Assembly: GCA_024644775.1 (NCBI GenBank) | Contig: JAHEHB010000329.1 | Coordinates: forward strand, 1-6,306 | Length of the DNA stretch: 6,306 nt | Reading direction: 5' to 3' | Source: Deltaproteobacteria bacterium | Lineage (GTDB): Bacteria; Desulfobacterota; Desulfobacteria; Desulfobacterales; SURF-15 | Part shown: positions 5,578-6,306 of the stretch, piece after piece | Layout: the number at the start of each line of letters is the position of its first letter | Position numbering within the stretch: position 1 is the stretch's first letter | Made by a program: the position numbers and the translations under genes | The notes under the pieces: generated by a model | What the model saw: the letters and a program-made list of their open reading frames with translations, nothing else | What the model was told of the DNA's origin: nothing | Databases searched by the model: none

Positions 5578-6306
5578 ATGAGACACTTTAAAGCAACAGG
5601 ACTCGTGACGGTGGTGATCGGTGTTTTCGCTATCTTACTGGTATTTGGTGGTATTTGTGGCGCCAAGACAACCTTTAAGCTGGCGCACATGTTTTCGCCT
5701 GGAAGCCTGCCGGGTAAAAGCGCGGATAAGTTCGCCGAATTCGTTGCAGAGGAAAGTGGGCAAAAAATCGAAGTTACCGTTCTTCCGGGCGGTGCGTTGG
5801 GGGACGAGCGCGCCAATCTCCAGCAGTTGAAGTCCGGTTCCATCGACATGGCCCTGACGGGGGACCTTGTTATGAGTTACATGGCCAAGCCGTATATGCT
5901 TGCATCCATGCCGTTCATCTACGACAGCCCCGATCACACGCTGGCTGTCTTCAAAGGAGCGATTGGTTCGGAAATCGCTGACTATCTCCTGAAGAATCAC
6001 GGAATTCAGGTTCTAGACTGGCATTACGTAGGGACACGTGTTGTGACGGCCAATAACCCGGTGAAGAATCTTCAAGAGCTCAAGAAGCTCAAAATGAGAC
6101 TGCCTCCGGCGGAAATTTGGGTGAAAACCTGGGAGAAAACCGGGGCACAGATCGCGAGTATCGCCTTCACGGAGCTTTACCTGGCCCTTCAGACCGGTAC
6201 GGTGGATGGGCAGGAGAATCCACCAAACTTCATTCGCGCCCAGAAGTTCTATGAAGTTCAGAAGTATGTCATGGAAACCAACCATGTGCACCAAATGCAG
6301 GTCTAT
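5578..6306 (+). CDS. dctP: TRAP transporter substrate-binding protein, DctP family (cut by right edge)
   Basis: The first 243 residues are present; the usual length is about 330-345, so roughly a quarter is missing. ATG 5578 follows an AAGGGGG ribosome site (5565-5571). Residues about 8-28 form a signal peptide; the cysteine at 28 (GGIC) does not make a lipobox. DctP-type features run in order: 'FKLAHMFSPGSLPGKSADKF' (33-52), 'LPGGALGDERANLQQLKSGSIDM' (69-91), 'MPFIYDSPDH' (111-120), 'GTRVVTANNPVKNLQELKKL' (152-171), the conserved Arg174 in 'KMRLPP' that in characterised members binds the ligand carboxylate, and 'TELYLALQTGTVDGQENP' (198-215). The protein should bind an organic acid in the periplasm and deliver it to DctQ/DctM subunits, expected just beyond the edge. 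It is probably the first gene of a TRAP set. Family confident; ligand unknown. The symbol is the family name, not proof of C4-dicarboxylate transport. Confidence 0.92.
   Translation, partial: MRHFKATGLVTVVIGVFAILLVFGGICGAKTTFKLAHMFSPGSLPGKSADKFAEFVAEESGQKIEVTVLPGGALGDERANLQQLKSGSIDMALTGDLVMSYMAKPYMLASMPFIYDSPDHTLAVFKGAIGSEIADYLLKNHGIQVLDWHYVGTRVVTANNPVKNLQELKKLKMRLPPAEIWVKTWEKTGAQIASIAFTELYLALQTGTVDGQENPPNFIRAQKFYEVQKYVMETNHVHQMQVY

Noticed and set aside
5578..5665. Lipoprotein signal in the DctP-type protein
   Set aside because: The cysteine is preceded by GGI, which does not fit the lipobox pattern; an ordinary signal peptide is more likely.
5635..6000. 121-codon minus-strand frame
   Set aside because: Antisense shadow of the DctP-type gene, whose motifs are unambiguous.

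Overview
The window looks like a catabolic/uptake island from a Gram-negative, probably anaerobic bacterium. Protein styles (SpvB-like secreted protein, Cys-type sulfatase, CUT1 ABC transporter, TRAP binding protein) and structured intergenic repeats would fit a sulfate-reducing deltaproteobacterium (Desulfobacterota), but this is an inference from gene content; no marker gene settles it.

Layout: positions 1-345 (minus strand) hold the N-terminal 115 codons of a secreted SpvB/Tc-toxin/Rhs-type protein that runs off the left edge. Positions 346-594 are a divergent intergenic region with a candidate promoter for each direction. Positions 595-2064 (plus) encode a sulfatase with an intact formylglycine motif and no signal peptide. 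Positions 2065-2257 carry a compact palindromic element: a 19-bp stem, complete only when G-U pairs are allowed, enclosing a diverged tandem duplication of about 38 bases. Positions 2258-3586 encode an exported family 1 solute-binding protein. Positions 3587-3738 hold purine-rich 12-base repeats that can fold into nested hairpins. Positions 3739-4629 and 4626-5462 encode the two permeases of the same ABC importer, overlapping by ATGA. Positions 5463-5577 are an AT-rich spacer with a weak candidate promoter. From 5578 to the right edge lies a partial TRAP-transporter binding protein (DctP family).

Working model (inference): the ABC importer brings a sulfated organic solute, perhaps a sulfated sugar or similar small molecule, into the cytoplasm, where the signal-less sulfatase removes the sulfate. 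The TRAP protein would start a second uptake system for a related acid, perhaps a breakdown product. The ABC ATPase, the TRAP membrane subunits and the formylglycine-generating enzyme are not in the window. The two structured intergenic segments flank the binding-protein gene on both sides, which would suit uncoupling its mRNA level from that of its neighbours, as in the malE-malF spacer.
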